NCBI GenBank assembly: GCA_965221035.1
Contig: OZ244860.1
Span: 1,550,001-1,614,000 of the forward strand
DNA: 64,000 nt
Reading direction: 5' to 3'
Source: UBA6522 sp965221035
GTDB taxonomy: Bacteria; Pseudomonadota; Gammaproteobacteria; Steroidobacterales; Rariloculaceae
The position numbers and the translations under genes were made by a program. The notes below the pieces were generated by a model, which was not told the DNA's origin, made no database searches, and was given only the letters and a program-made list of their open reading frames with translations. How positions within the stretch are numbered: the stretch's first letter is position 1; every line of letters begins with the position of its first letter. Shown piece after piece: positions 8,552 through 18,217 of the stretch.

Positions 8552-10243
8552 CTATTGCGAACGGATCCGGGCCTCGTTCTCTTCAAACGCGCTGGTCAGG
8601 CCCGGCAGGATGTTTGCTTTCTCCGGGCTGTCCGGCAGAAAGTGTTCGAGCCGTTGGGGATCGTCTTCACTTCGCACCCAACGCTCGGGAAACTCTGCGC
8701 TCGTCGGCCCGCCTTGCGCGCGGAAGACCGCCCCCTGGTTGAACTTGTAGGTGAACGGCACCACTGTACTGCCGTCACCGCGAATGATTGCATCATGCAG
8801 GCGGCGCTGTAAGTTCAACCTGATATTCAAATAAGTGGAATCGGCGATCAGGTTTATGGTTTCGCCGGGATCATTCTCGATATCGTAAAGTGCGTCTGTG
8901 TCCCATACCCCGTGCAGGCGAACATATTTCCACCCGCCATCGCGAATTGCGAACTGGGTAGGCGTGTGAGGGTAGTTGAACTCCCAATAGTATTCGTAGA
9001 TGACTTCGTCGTTCCATTCGATCGAACTCTCGGTAAAGAAGGGTACGAGGCTTCGGCCAGCAAGAGGCGCATTGGTTTCAGCACCTGCGAGTTCCATCAG
9101 CGTTGGGGCAATATCCAGCATCGAAACCGAAGCGGCTTCCATTTCACCCTGCCGGGTCAGACCGCCTCCCCAGATCAGGAGCGGAATACGCATGGATTCT
9201 TCGAACGCATTGCGTTTATCGATCAGCCCATGTTCCCCGAACATGAACCCATTGTCCGAGAGGAAAACAATGTAGGTGTTGTTGGCTGCCTCGCTTTGTT
9301 CAACCCATTCGATCAGGCGCCCCAGGCTGTCATCGACGGCCGTCAGCGTTTCATAGTAGTCGCGGCGGAATTCCACGAGCGATAGCTCGGTGTGGTATGG
9401 ATAGTCTGCACCATGCCAGCTATTACGCTGGTTCTGCACCCACATTGGCTCGGCTTCCATCTGCTCCAGCGGCGGGGTCACGTCTTCGATCACCATGTTC
9501 TCGTACATGCCCAAATGCCGTTCGGCCGGCTCGAAGAAAGCGTGGACTGCCTTATGACCAAGATACAGGAGGTACGGGTCCGGATCTCCTTCGCGGCTTT
9601 CCAACCAGTCAAGGGCGTAGTTTGTCAGTTCGTCCGTTATATAGCCTTGTTGGGGGACCTCTTCGCCGTCGACGTTCAGCATCGGGACCTGGCCGAACCG
9701 GCCACGCGGATAATAGAAGCCCTGACCCGGAAAGCTGACCCATCGATCGAATCCCGGGCGGGGCGAGGCATCGTCTCCTCCCATGTGCCACTTGCCGACC
9801 AAGGCTGTCTCATAACCTGCCCGTTGCAATGACTGCGGGAACGTGTCGAATGTCGGCGGCAAATCCGAATTGTTGTCGACAACGCCATGCTCGCGCATTG
9901 GGCGACCTGTCAGAAGCGTCGCTCGGCTTGGCGAGCAGAGCGAGGTTGTCACAAAAGCGTTCGAGAAGTGAAGCCCCTCGCGCGCCAGGCGGTCGATGTT
10001 CGGTGTTTCAAGGGCCGGGTTAAGGATTCCGAGCGCGTCATGGCGCTGGTCGTCCGTCAGGACAATGATGATATTCGGCTGATTAGCGGTGTTGCCCACT
10101 TCCTCCATATCCTGTCCGGACGGCGGCGCATCAAGTACACAGCCGATGGACAGCACGCCGAACGGGACGAGCACCGCCAATTGGCCCAGGTAGCGATTTA
10201 ACCCTGCCATATTCGCTGGGCGTAGTTGTTCAAGGCCATTCAT
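8552..10243 (-). CDS. Family S1 sulfatase, lipoprotein
   Basis: The 563-residue hydrolase removes sulfate esters. Cys103 in SLCSPSRATLLTG is the C-x-P-S-R site converted to formylglycine. N-terminal metal residues (LTDDQRHD) and the later FLSDNGFMFGEHGL and WHMGG segments complete an S1 arylsulfatase-type active site. A lipobox (LSIGC, Cys35) predicts attachment to a membrane after export. The ATG at 10243 overlaps the GH3 stop by 4 bases (ATGA); an ATG at 10210 would give a tidier signal peptide. Its operon with GH3, uxuA, uxaC and the SDR points to a sulfated, uronate-containing glycan or conjugate. The substrate itself is not deducible, and the sulfatase-maturing enzyme is outside the window. 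Confidence 0.88.
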   Translation of the reverse strand: MNGLEQLRPANMAGLNRYLGQLAVLVPFGVLSIGCVLDAPPSGQDMEEVGNTANQPNIIIVLTDDQRHDALGILNPALETPNIDRLAREGLHFSNAFVTTSLCSPSRATLLTGRPMREHGVVDNNSDLPPTFDTFPQSLQRAGYETALVGKWHMGGDDASPRPGFDRWVSFPGQGFYYPRGRFGQVPMLNVDGEEVPQQGYITDELTNYALDWLESREGDPDPYLLYLGHKAVHAFFEPAERHLGMYENMVIEDVTPPLEQMEAEPMWVQNQRNSWHGADYPYHTELSLVEFRRDYYETLTAVDDSLGRLIEWVEQSEAANNTYIVFLSDNGFMFGEHGLIDKRNAFEESMRIPLLIWGGGLTRQGEMEAASVSMLDIAPTLMELAGAETNAPLAGRSLVPFFTESSIEWNDEVIYEYYWEFNYPHTPTQFAIRDGGWKYVRLHGVWDTDALYDIENDPGETINLIADSTYLNIRLNLQRRLHDAIIRGDGSTVVPFTYKFNQGAVFRAQGGPTSAEFPERWVRSEDDPQRLEHFLPDSPEKANILPGLTSAFEENEARIRSQ

Positions 10244-12336
10244 AAGCTGATTCCAAAACCGTACGGATAAAGGACGTCTTCGGGAGCGTAACCGGGCGCA
10301 TCGGAGGCTTGGCGCAATATCGCTTGCGCGCTATTCGCAAGGGCGAACGGCAGTTTTCCGGTCTGAGTAAACCGACCGGTCAGCACATCCAGCAACGCCC
10401 TGTCATCTGCCCCGAACAAGGCGAGCAACGCGCCCGCGTCTCCAATACCGCTTTCTTCGTCAAGAACGTACGGCTGCCGAAAGTAAATGGACATGACGAC
10501 GTTGGATGCTCCAATTTCTTCCATGGCCGACTGAATGACGGGAAGGGGAGGAGATATCTCCCACGACCGGCTGGCCGCCATTCTTGAAAACGAGAGGAAG
10601 TCGAGTTCGTCCGGCAATGCACCGCCAAAAAACGTGGAGGGTTCGACGCCCGGAATCGGTCTGGGCTCCGTGGGATAGTCCTGAAGCGGTAGCACTCGGT
10701 TGCTGACGGTAACTCGAATCAACGCATAGCGAACTGACTCGGCAATCGCAATCGCAGGCGCATCTGGAGCGGTATCCCCCGCCGTGACCTCATAACCGAG
10801 CGATCTGACAGCTTCGGCATCCATTCCCAAGGTGTAAACGCCGATCGGTCTTTCCTTGGTCGGCAGTTCAAGAGGTAATAGCCCATTCGAATTCTGCAAC
10901 AGAACGATCGACTTTCGTTGCGCCAGGTCGGCCTTGGTGTGAATTTCGGCGCTACCCATGACCTGGTCGACGAGCGCGGGGTCAACGTACGGATTTTCAA
11001 ACAGCCCCAATTCGAACTGCTCGCGTAGCAACCGGCGCACCGACACGTCGACTCGTGCTTGCTCGACAGCGCCATCCCGCACGAGGTTCAGTATCAGTGC
11101 GTGATTGTCCAATCCGGACAGTACGTCGGTTCCTGCGTTGATTGCGATGGCGAGTTGTGCATCGACGGGTTCGTTCTCAAGCCCCCAGGCCCGGTTCGCA
11201 CCGGGCTGGCCGATAATACCGGTATCCGAATTGACATAGCCCCGAAAACCCAACCGGTCACGAAGTAGACCGGTCAAGATTCCCTCGGAAAATGCCATGC
11301 CCACGTCGTTGGGTTCGAATGGCTGATCTACCGGTACGCCGTAGTACGGCATGATTGACGACACACCCGCGTCAATGGCGGCCCGAAATGGCTTTAGATG
11401 ATAGTCGAAGTTGTCGGATTGGTAAGTCTGCTCGCGACCGAAATAGTAGTGTGGGTCTCCACCACCGGCCTGTGGACCGCCCCCGGGAAAATGCTTGATT
11501 GTCAATGCAACGCTATCGGGACCCAGCGTTTCCCCCTGAAGAGTGTTGACCAATACGGTTATGATTTCCGTGGCAAGATCGGCATCCTCGGTGAAGGTCT
11601 CGTGTACACGATACCAGCGGGGCTCAGTCCCGAGATCGGCCATATATCCGTACATGCCACGCAAGCCGATCGCAGTCCACTCTTGGCGCATCGCGTCCGC
11701 GAATTCCCGAATCAACTCCATGTCCCGGGTTGCGGCAAGCCCGGCCTCCTTGGGCCAGGTTGAGAACGAGCCAGCCGCCAGATTGATGCCAGGTCTCGCG
11801 TCCTGTTCGTAGTGATTGCGTGCATTCGACTTGAATATCACCGGTATGCCTAACCGGGTTGATTCAGCGAGTTCCTGCACGGCATTGGTAAATTCCGCAG
11901 CCTGAGTTGGCGTGATCTGAACCCCAGAAAATCCCGCCTGAACGATTGGATCCGGGTCCGGTACGACCGGATTGCGGAAAATGAAACGTGTCATATGATC
12001 CTGGTGAATCAACCGCTCGGCGTTCTCAGTCAGTGCGCCGCCCATACCTGCGCGAAGCGTCTGGATCAGCATCATTCCGGCCTTCTCTGCAACCGTCATG
12101 CGACTCACAAGGTCCTCGCTCCGGCTGTCAACCGGTAGGCGCCAGTCCTCGTAGCCGTCAAGCCGACCGTTCAAGTTCAGGTCTTTGAACACCCGCCCAT
12201 CAATTCGAAGCAACGGTTTGACGCGCGTGTCGACCGGCGGTTGGATGGTTGCCGCCTGTTGGGCAATGGCCGGCTTGCCGCAAGCGCAAATCGCCGCAAG
12301 CGCGACCGCCGCGATCATCGGTTTCCCAAGTTTCAT
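10240..12336 (-). CDS. Glycoside hydrolase family 3 enzyme, exported
   Basis: The 698-residue secreted GH3 enzyme begins with a hydrophobic leader ending in CACGKPAIAQQ; either signal peptidase I or lipoprotein cleavage is possible. Residues 52-62 (DLNLNGRLDGY) form the same calcium-type loop as in the GH3 at 330-2342. KHFPGGGPQ near 281 and the nucleophile Asp371 (VNSDTG) are the GH3 active-site landmarks. The start at 12336 is used because the frame further upstream (to 12438) encodes a charged, non-signal stretch; GAGAA lies before it. It is the first gene of the minus-strand sulfatase/uronate operon. Activity on a beta-linked sugar is expected from the family, but the exact linkage is unknown. 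Confidence 0.87.
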   Translation of the reverse strand: MKLGKPMIAAVALAAICACGKPAIAQQAATIQPPVDTRVKPLLRIDGRVFKDLNLNGRLDGYEDWRLPVDSRSEDLVSRMTVAEKAGMMLIQTLRAGMGGALTENAERLIHQDHMTRFIFRNPVVPDPDPIVQAGFSGVQITPTQAAEFTNAVQELAESTRLGIPVIFKSNARNHYEQDARPGINLAAGSFSTWPKEAGLAATRDMELIREFADAMRQEWTAIGLRGMYGYMADLGTEPRWYRVHETFTEDADLATEIITVLVNTLQGETLGPDSVALTIKHFPGGGPQAGGGDPHYYFGREQTYQSDNFDYHLKPFRAAIDAGVSSIMPYYGVPVDQPFEPNDVGMAFSEGILTGLLRDRLGFRGYVNSDTGIIGQPGANRAWGLENEPVDAQLAIAINAGTDVLSGLDNHALILNLVRDGAVEQARVDVSVRRLLREQFELGLFENPYVDPALVDQVMGSAEIHTKADLAQRKSIVLLQNSNGLLPLELPTKERPIGVYTLGMDAEAVRSLGYEVTAGDTAPDAPAIAIAESVRYALIRVTVSNRVLPLQDYPTEPRPIPGVEPSTFFGGALPDELDFLSFSRMAASRSWEISPPLPVIQSAMEEIGASNVVMSIYFRQPYVLDEESGIGDAGALLALFGADDRALLDVLTGRFTQTGKLPFALANSAQAILRQASDAPGYAPEDVLYPYGFGISL

Positions 12337-12699
12337 CGGATTTTCTCGTCTGTTCGGAGCAATTTCCTGTTCGTTCTTTCCTTCATTGAAGACACTTTGC
12401 CGCTCTCCAGGAAGGTACTGGCCCGGCAATGGAATCACATACTAATATATTCTTCAAATCAATTATAAATATGCATATTCATTAACAATACTAATAGACA
12501 CGGGAATCAACTTCTTGGGCACCGCAATCACCCCTAGCATGTTTCTTGCCTCCGTGAAAACTAGCCGAGGACCGTCGGATACACCACCAAATCATAAAAG
12601 GTACTTCTAATAACCCATAAATATAATTAGTTTGGTTGATAGATATTCCCGCGCTAGACTGGAATCCGCATTAGGCATATTGCATGCAACAGCGGACCA
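12337..12699. promoter_or_regulatory. AT-rich divergent intergenic region with a 12-bp palindrome
   Basis: About 360 bases separate the divergent GH3/sulfatase/uronate operon from the monooxygenase operon, and roughly 12440-12660 is strikingly AT-rich against its surroundings. A perfect 12-bp palindrome AATATGCATATT lies at 12468-12479. It touches a minus-strand TATAAT-like box (complement of 12462-12467). A plus-strand TATAAT occurs at 12622-12627. No good -35 partner at 17 bases was found for either box. The palindrome is a plausible operator for a shared regulator, but no regulator gene lies nearby. No protein-coding frame is seen here. Confidence 0.4.
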
Positions 12700-13815
12700 T
12701 TGAACGAATTATCTGTTCTTGTTGTCGGCGGTGGTATCGGCGGATTGACCTCGGCGATCGCCCTCGGCCAGCGTGGCTTCAGGACTGAAATCATCGAGAA
12801 AGACCTGGATTGGTCAGTCTACGGTGTCGGCATCATCCAGCAGGCCAACGTGGTGCGAGCGGTAGCCGAACTCGGCGTCATTGAGGATTACATTGAGGCC
12901 GGCTACGGATACGATCACGTAGAGATCTACACGCCAAACGGTGAACTGGCAGCCAAGGTGCCGGTACACAGGCTTGTGGAAGACTATCCGGGTCAGATGG
13001 GTATTGGTCGCCCTGCGCTGCAAAAAGTTCTCGCCAACCGTGCGGAGGCTGAAGGGGCGAAGATCCGGCTGGGCGTCGTGGTCACGAGACTGCAAGAGGA
13101 CAAAGACGGCGTTTTGGTTGAATTCTCGGACGGCACAAGGGGCCGCTACAGCGTTGTCGTCGGCGCCGACGGCGTCAACTCGCAATTGCGGGATCTCCTT
13201 TTCCCCGATGCGGACAAGCCCCGATTCGCCGGGCAGGGTGTGTGGCGCTACAACCTCCACCGCCCGAAGCATGTGGTGAACATGCACGCATACGCGGGCA
13301 GGATGGGTGTGGGCTTGGTGCCGCTTTCAGACAAACTGATGTACCTATACCTCACCACGCCCGAGCCGAACAATCCCCGGTATCCGCGTGACGGTCTTGC
13401 AAAAGCAATGCGCGACAAACTCGATGATGCGCCACCAGGCATCGCCGAGTTTGTCGAACAGATCACCCACGATGATGAAGTTGTCTACAGGCCGCTTACC
13501 TGGCACTTCCTCGAAGGCGACTGGTACAAGGGCCATGTCGTGCTGATCGGCGATGCGGCGCACTGCACAACGCCACACCTGGGTCAGGGAGCCGGCATGG
13601 CCATTGAAGATAGCCTCGTGCTTGCCGATGAGCTCGTTCGCGCGGGTTCCGTGGCGGATGCATTTGCCACGTTTCAGGAACGCCGTTACGAGCGTTGCAA
13701 GTACATCGTCGATTCTTCGGTCGCGATCTGCATGGGCCAGATCGGGGAAGGGCCCCTGGTTAACTATCCGAAGGCAACTGCCGACATGATCGCGGCAACG
13801 TCCAAACCGCTTTAG
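12700..13815 (+). CDS. FAD-dependent aromatic-ring monooxygenase (3-hydroxybenzoate 6-hydroxylase type)
   Basis: This 371-residue class A flavin monooxygenase has GGGIGGLTSAIAL (FAD-binding GxGxxG) at residues 9-21, the DG motif VVGADGVNSQLR near 160, and IGDAAHCTTPHLGQGAGMAIED near 285 where FAD ribityl and pyrophosphate bind. It is a cytoplasmic enzyme that hydroxylates a phenolic ring using NAD(P)H and O2. The start is a TTG at 12700, directly before the FAD motif; no ATG or GTG closer to the family N-terminus is in frame. It heads a plus-strand series with an alpha/beta hydrolase, TonB receptor, cyclase and FAH-family enzyme, typical of aromatic catabolism. The substrate is not known. Confidence 0.85.
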   Translation: MNELSVLVVGGGIGGLTSAIALGQRGFRTEIIEKDLDWSVYGVGIIQQANVVRAVAELGVIEDYIEAGYGYDHVEIYTPNGELAAKVPVHRLVEDYPGQMGIGRPALQKVLANRAEAEGAKIRLGVVVTRLQEDKDGVLVEFSDGTRGRYSVVVGADGVNSQLRDLLFPDADKPRFAGQGVWRYNLHRPKHVVNMHAYAGRMGVGLVPLSDKLMYLYLTTPEPNNPRYPRDGLAKAMRDKLDDAPPGIAEFVEQITHDDEVVYRPLTWHFLEGDWYKGHVVLIGDAAHCTTPHLGQGAGMAIEDSLVLADELVRAGSVADAFATFQERRYERCKYIVDSSVAICMGQIGEGPLVNYPKATADMIAATSKPL

Positions 13816-13834
13816 AACAGAAAGCAGAGGTCCA

Positions 13835-15007
13835 ATGGCGCTTTTCGAATACTTCCCGAACTATGTCTGGAACCTTTCGGTTGCAATTGCGCTGGAAAAC
13901 GGCGGCAAGATCGGCGAGATCGTCGACATGTGCCGACCGATCAAGGATGCCGCGCGCAATGGCGAAGACGCGGATACCGCCGAGTTTCTGAAGGAGTGGG
14001 AGAAAAAGGCGGACACGCTGGTCGAACTCGCCGAAGAGGATCTTGCAAAGGACCGGGCATTTTCGGCGGGGACGAAGCTCAAGCGCGCAAGCATCTACTA
14101 CGTTACGGCGGAGCGCATGCAGTGTCACGGGCACCCCGGGCGCATGCAGGCTTACAACAAGGCGCTGGATGCATTCACCTACGGCACGAAGTACGCACGC
14201 GACCAGATTGAACGCGTCGAGATACCCTACGGTGACGGCAAGAAGCTCTCCGGCTACCTGACGCTTGCCGGGGGCGAAGGCGGGGGCGAAGGCCCGCGTC
14301 CGATCGTTATTTTCTGCAACGGCCTCGATAGCTGCAAGGAAATGCTCTGGCTCGGCGGATTTCCTTACTCGCTTGCGAAACGTGGCGTCAGCTGTCTGTG
14401 CGTTGACCAGCCTGGAACGGGTGAGGCATTGCGCCTTGAAGAGTTGCCCGCCACTTATGCGAGTGAGGAATGGGCATCGGCCTGGTTCGACTGGCTGGAA
14501 CAACAGCCGTTTGTGGACCCTGAACGCGTCGGCATGACCGGCATTTCGCTCGGCGGCCATTTCGCACCGCGCGCCGTGGCCTTCGAGTCCCGATTCGCGT
14601 CCGGCGCCTGCTGGGGCGCCAACCACAACTGGGCCGAAGTGCAGCAGAAGCGCCTCAAGCGAGAAGGCGAGAATCCTGTGCCGCACTACTGGAATCATGT
14701 CCGGTGGGTATTCGGTGCCGCGGACATGGACGATTTCTTCGAAAAGATCGAAGGCATGAATCTGAACGGTGTCATGGAACGCATCGAAGTGCCGTTCCTG
14801 GTCACCCACGGCGCGCACGACCGACAAATCGATGTCGCGTATGCGTACCAAAGCTACGAACAGCTCGTCAATTCGCCCAACCGCGAGCTCAGGATATTCA
14901 CAGAGCGTGAAGGCGGCATTGAGCATGTCGGAGCCGACAACATGTCGTTTGGGACGGACCTCATCGCCGACTGGTTCGCCGAGACGCTCGGTGGGCGCAC
15001 GTCGTAA
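13835..15007 (+). CDS. Alpha/beta hydrolase of the FrsA / DUF1100 type (possible C-C bond hydrolase)
   Basis: The 390-residue protein has an all-helical N-terminal cap (residues 1-125) and a C-terminal alpha/beta-hydrolase domain. GISLGG near 240 holds the nucleophilic Ser, HGAHDRQ near 327 the Asp, and IEHVGADN near 368 the catalytic His. This arrangement is that of 2,6-dihydroxypseudooxynicotine hydrolase-like and FrsA-like enzymes, some of which cleave carbon-carbon bonds beside a carbonyl. It begins 19 bases after the monooxygenase, so the two probably act in sequence: hydroxylation, then side-chain cleavage. The true substrate is unknown, and a plain esterase role cannot be excluded. Confidence 0.75.
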   Translation: MALFEYFPNYVWNLSVAIALENGGKIGEIVDMCRPIKDAARNGEDADTAEFLKEWEKKADTLVELAEEDLAKDRAFSAGTKLKRASIYYVTAERMQCHGHPGRMQAYNKALDAFTYGTKYARDQIERVEIPYGDGKKLSGYLTLAGGEGGGEGPRPIVIFCNGLDSCKEMLWLGGFPYSLAKRGVSCLCVDQPGTGEALRLEELPATYASEEWASAWFDWLEQQPFVDPERVGMTGISLGGHFAPRAVAFESRFASGACWGANHNWAEVQQKRLKREGENPVPHYWNHVRWVFGAADMDDFFEKIEGMNLNGVMERIEVPFLVTHGAHDRQIDVAYAYQSYEQLVNSPNRELRIFTEREGGIEHVGADNMSFGTDLIADWFAETLGGRTS

Positions 15008-15058
15008 CTGTCAACCGGACCCACTCAGAGTTTCACCAAAACAAGACGGAGTTAAATC

Positions 15059-17221
15059 ATGACACTATCTACCTTGAAGACCGTGACTGCGTGCGTATGC
15101 GGCGTGCTGGTCGCTCACACGCTACCGGGAACCTCGGCGTCACAGGAGAGAAGCGCGATAGAGGAGATCGTTGTCACCGCGCAGAAACGCGAACAGAGCT
15201 TGCAGGATACGCCGATCGCGGTTACGGCATTCTCGCAGGATGCCCTTAACGACATCGATGCCATTGATGTCGAAAGCCTTATCGAATCGGTCCCGACCAT
15301 CAGTGTCACACGTACTGACGGCAACGCAGTCCAGATAACGCTTCGCGGCATCACGAGCACGAACAACACGGAACTGGGAGATCCGGCCGTTTCATTCAAC
15401 GTGGACGGTATCTACATGGCGCGACCGCAGGCGGCGTCTGCACTGATGTTCGATGTCGAGCGCGTTGAAGTGCTACGTGGACCGCAAGGTACCTTGTATG
15501 GCCGGAACTCCCCGGCCGGGGCGATTAATCTGGTCACCCGCAAACCGGGAAGCGAGTTTGATGGATCCGTGGGCGTCGTAGCCGGCGACTATAGTCGCCG
15601 CGGGTTAAAGGGAACGCTGAATCTGCCGGTCAGCGAGACTTTCGCCCTGCGATTCGCCGCGCTGAGCGAGCAGCGTGACAGCTATAACACTGCGGGTCCC
15701 AATTCTCGCGTGTCGATAGCCGCGGATGAAACGCCCGACACGGACGACGAATTGGCTGGCCGAATATCAGCATTGTGGACGCCGAGTGACGATTTTTCCT
15801 GGCTGTTAACTTACGACAGTCTGAACTCCGAAAGTCTGCAGCCATTGGCTGTACGTGGTCTGGACGCGCCGGATATTCGCAGCGCCGATCTCAACATACC
15901 TTCATCGCTCGACATGGATACGACGTCATTCCGATCCAGGATTGACTGGAATTTTTCGGAAACCGTTGGCCTATCTTACCTGGCGTCGGTCAATTCACTG
16001 GACATCGATTTCGAGTTCAGCGGCCTGCTTGGCGGCGCGAATCGGACGAGGAATTCCGAGAACGAATCGACCAGTCACGAACTTCAGCTCAAGACCCTCG
16101 ATGCGAATGCAGCATTCGAATGGATTCTCGGCGCATTCTGGTTCGAAGAAAATACGGACAACGATTTCATTATCGACATCAATCCGTTTTTCGGCCTCCG
16201 CTTCCGGCAACCTGACCGATCCTCGGAAGCCGCAGCGCTGTTTGGACAGGGAACCTATCACTTCAACGACACGACAAGCCTGACGTTCGGTTTTCGCCAG
16301 TCCGATGACACCAAGGAAGATATCGGCGGATCGAACCAGATTTGTCCCGGCGGCGTGGACCCGATAACCAATTGTTTCCCAACAACGAATAACACTCGCG
16401 ACAACAGCTGGGACGAGCCAACATGGCGCGTGCAGCTGGATTGGAACGGAACTGAAAACACGTTCTTCTATGGCAGCGTAGCAACCGGCTACAAGGCGGG
16501 TGGTTTCGGCGACCAAGGTACGCCCGACTACGACCAGGAAACGCTGCTCAACTATGAACTTGGCATGAAGAGTGACCTTGCCGATGGCACGCTCAGAATC
16601 AATACCGCGCTGTACTACTCGGACTATGAAGACCTGCAGGTGACGGCCGTCGAAGGCACGGGTGGCGCAACGGCTGCTGCGGTCACGCGTAACGCTGCAT
16701 CCGCAACGATCAAGGGATTGGAAACGGAATTCACTTGGTTGCCGAATGGAAACAGCCGGTTTCAGGGCTTTGTATCGTACATGGACGCGCAGTTCGGGGA
16801 TTTCCCGGGAGGCGTAGATACGGTATTCGCCGAGGGAGTGATCCAGAATTTTGGAGGCAATACACTCCCATTCTCACCGGAATGGAGTCTTCTGCTTGCC
16901 TACGATATCGACTTCAGCCTGCCCAATGGCGGAACCATCCGCCCACGAGTGTCTCTGGCCAGCAAAGACGAGTATTTCCTGCGGGCAGTGAACCGTCCCG
17001 GCGACGATCTCCAGGATTCGCATTCGATCATCGACGCCAGCATCCGCTACACGAGTCCGAACGGCAACTGGTCTGTCGAGGCCTTCGGCAAGAATCTCGG
17101 TGACGAGGGTGTCAAGGTGAATGGAGCAGGTGGCGGCGGCGGTGGCGAAGGCGTGCTGGACTATACGTACAGACCACCGCGCACTTGGGGTGTTCGTTTG
17201 GATTACGGCTGGGGCAGCTAG
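15059..17221 (+). CDS. TonB-dependent outer-membrane receptor
   Basis: This 720-residue porin-type receptor has a signal sequence, a TonB box (IEEIVVTAQKREQSLQDTP at about 34-52) and a plug domain with LRGITSTNN, VDGIYMARPQ and VEVLRGPQGTLYGRNSPAGAINL. A 22-strand barrel region follows. The IEEIVVTAQ / QDTPIAV form is common in receptors for complex organic compounds in Proteobacteria. GGAG precedes the ATG by about 9 bases. It lies between the hydrolase and the cyclase gene, so it probably imports the compound degraded by this operon. Its end (DYGWGS) lacks the usual terminal aromatic residue, which is slightly unusual. Confidence 0.9.
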   Translation: MTLSTLKTVTACVCGVLVAHTLPGTSASQERSAIEEIVVTAQKREQSLQDTPIAVTAFSQDALNDIDAIDVESLIESVPTISVTRTDGNAVQITLRGITSTNNTELGDPAVSFNVDGIYMARPQAASALMFDVERVEVLRGPQGTLYGRNSPAGAINLVTRKPGSEFDGSVGVVAGDYSRRGLKGTLNLPVSETFALRFAALSEQRDSYNTAGPNSRVSIAADETPDTDDELAGRISALWTPSDDFSWLLTYDSLNSESLQPLAVRGLDAPDIRSADLNIPSSLDMDTTSFRSRIDWNFSETVGLSYLASVNSLDIDFEFSGLLGGANRTRNSENESTSHELQLKTLDANAAFEWILGAFWFEENTDNDFIIDINPFFGLRFRQPDRSSEAAALFGQGTYHFNDTTSLTFGFRQSDDTKEDIGGSNQICPGGVDPITNCFPTTNNTRDNSWDEPTWRVQLDWNGTENTFFYGSVATGYKAGGFGDQGTPDYDQETLLNYELGMKSDLADGTLRINTALYYSDYEDLQVTAVEGTGGATAAAVTRNAASATIKGLETEFTWLPNGNSRFQGFVSYMDAQFGDFPGGVDTVFAEGVIQNFGGNTLPFSPEWSLLLAYDIDFSLPNGGTIRPRVSLASKDEYFLRAVNRPGDDLQDSHSIIDASIRYTSPNGNWSVEAFGKNLGDEGVKVNGAGGGGGGEGVLDYTYRPPRTWGVRLDYGWGS

Positions 17222-17383
17222 CGCAACAGGCCCAATATTTCCGGATCATCTCATCTGGGTATTCATAATGACTATTGGATTGGCTGACAGGTATCTTCGC
17301 GCCAGGTTGATTCGCTGGTCTTGCGAGCAGAGACTTACGGTGCGTCCATAAACGAATTGTCAACTCCTGCTTCGGAGGTTGTC

Positions 17384-18163
17384 ATGACACAAAGATTCGT
17401 CGATCTGTCCATTTATCTCGAGAACGATGTGATCTCGGACCCACCTTTCATGCGGCCGGAAATCACCTACCAGACCCATGCGGAGACAGTCGAGGAGGCG
17501 CGTCATTTCTTCCCGGACGTCGAAGCGGGCGATTTTCCGGGCGGAGAGGGGTTTGCGGCCGCGGAATGGGTCAAGCTGACAACCCACAACGGTACGCATC
17601 TCGATGCGCCCTGGCACTTTCACCCGACCATGGATGGCGGCGAACGTGCGATCACGATTGACGAGGTTCCGCTCGACTGGTGCTTTCGCCCCGGCATCAA
17701 GCTCGACTTTCGCCACTTTGAACACGGCCATGTGGTCACCGCGGCCGAAGTGGAAGCGGAACTGGCGCGCGTCGGTGTCGAGGTTGAACCGCTCGACATC
17801 GTCCTCGTCAATACCGCCGCAGGCAAGGCAATCGGTGATCCAGACTTCGTGAACATCGGTTGCGGCATGGGTTATGAGGCCACGATGTACCTGCTGGAAA
17901 GAGGTGTGCGCGTGACTGGCACCGATGCCTGGAGCTGGGACGCGCCGTTCTCCCATACGGCCGAAAAGGTCAGGAAAACTGGCGACACGTCCTTGATCTG
18001 GGAGGGCCACAAGGCAGGCCGCGACATCGGCTACTGTCACTTGGAAAAACTGCACAACCTTGAGATCCTGCCGCCATTCGGTTTCACGGTCTGCTGTTTC
18101 CCGCACAAGATTCGCGGCGCGTCTGCCGGCTGGACACGCGCAGTCGCAATCTTCGACGACTAA
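17384..18163 (+). CDS. Cyclase-family metal-dependent hydrolase (kynurenine formamidase-like)
   Basis: This 259-residue enzyme has the family signature THNGTHLDAPWHF near residue 68, whose His and Asp bind the metal, and a second His in the C-terminal half (PFSHTAEK, EGHKAGRD). Members hydrolyse amide or ester bonds, including N-formylkynurenine and isatin-type compounds. The ATG at 17384 is chosen over the open frame from 17321 because GGAGG lies 5-6 bases upstream and the protein then starts at the usual VDLS strand. It sits between the TonB receptor and a FAH-family gene. The natural substrate is likely a ring-derived amide, ester or lactone (inference). Confidence 0.82.
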   Translation: MTQRFVDLSIYLENDVISDPPFMRPEITYQTHAETVEEARHFFPDVEAGDFPGGEGFAAAEWVKLTTHNGTHLDAPWHFHPTMDGGERAITIDEVPLDWCFRPGIKLDFRHFEHGHVVTAAEVEAELARVGVEVEPLDIVLVNTAAGKAIGDPDFVNIGCGMGYEATMYLLERGVRVTGTDAWSWDAPFSHTAEKVRKTGDTSLIWEGHKAGRDIGYCHLEKLHNLEILPPFGFTVCCFPHKIRGASAGWTRAVAIFDD

Positions 18164-18217
18164 TGCCGCGCCAACCACCTGGCGTCGTATCAGGGGCCTT
18201 GGTTCCAGGACGGACAA

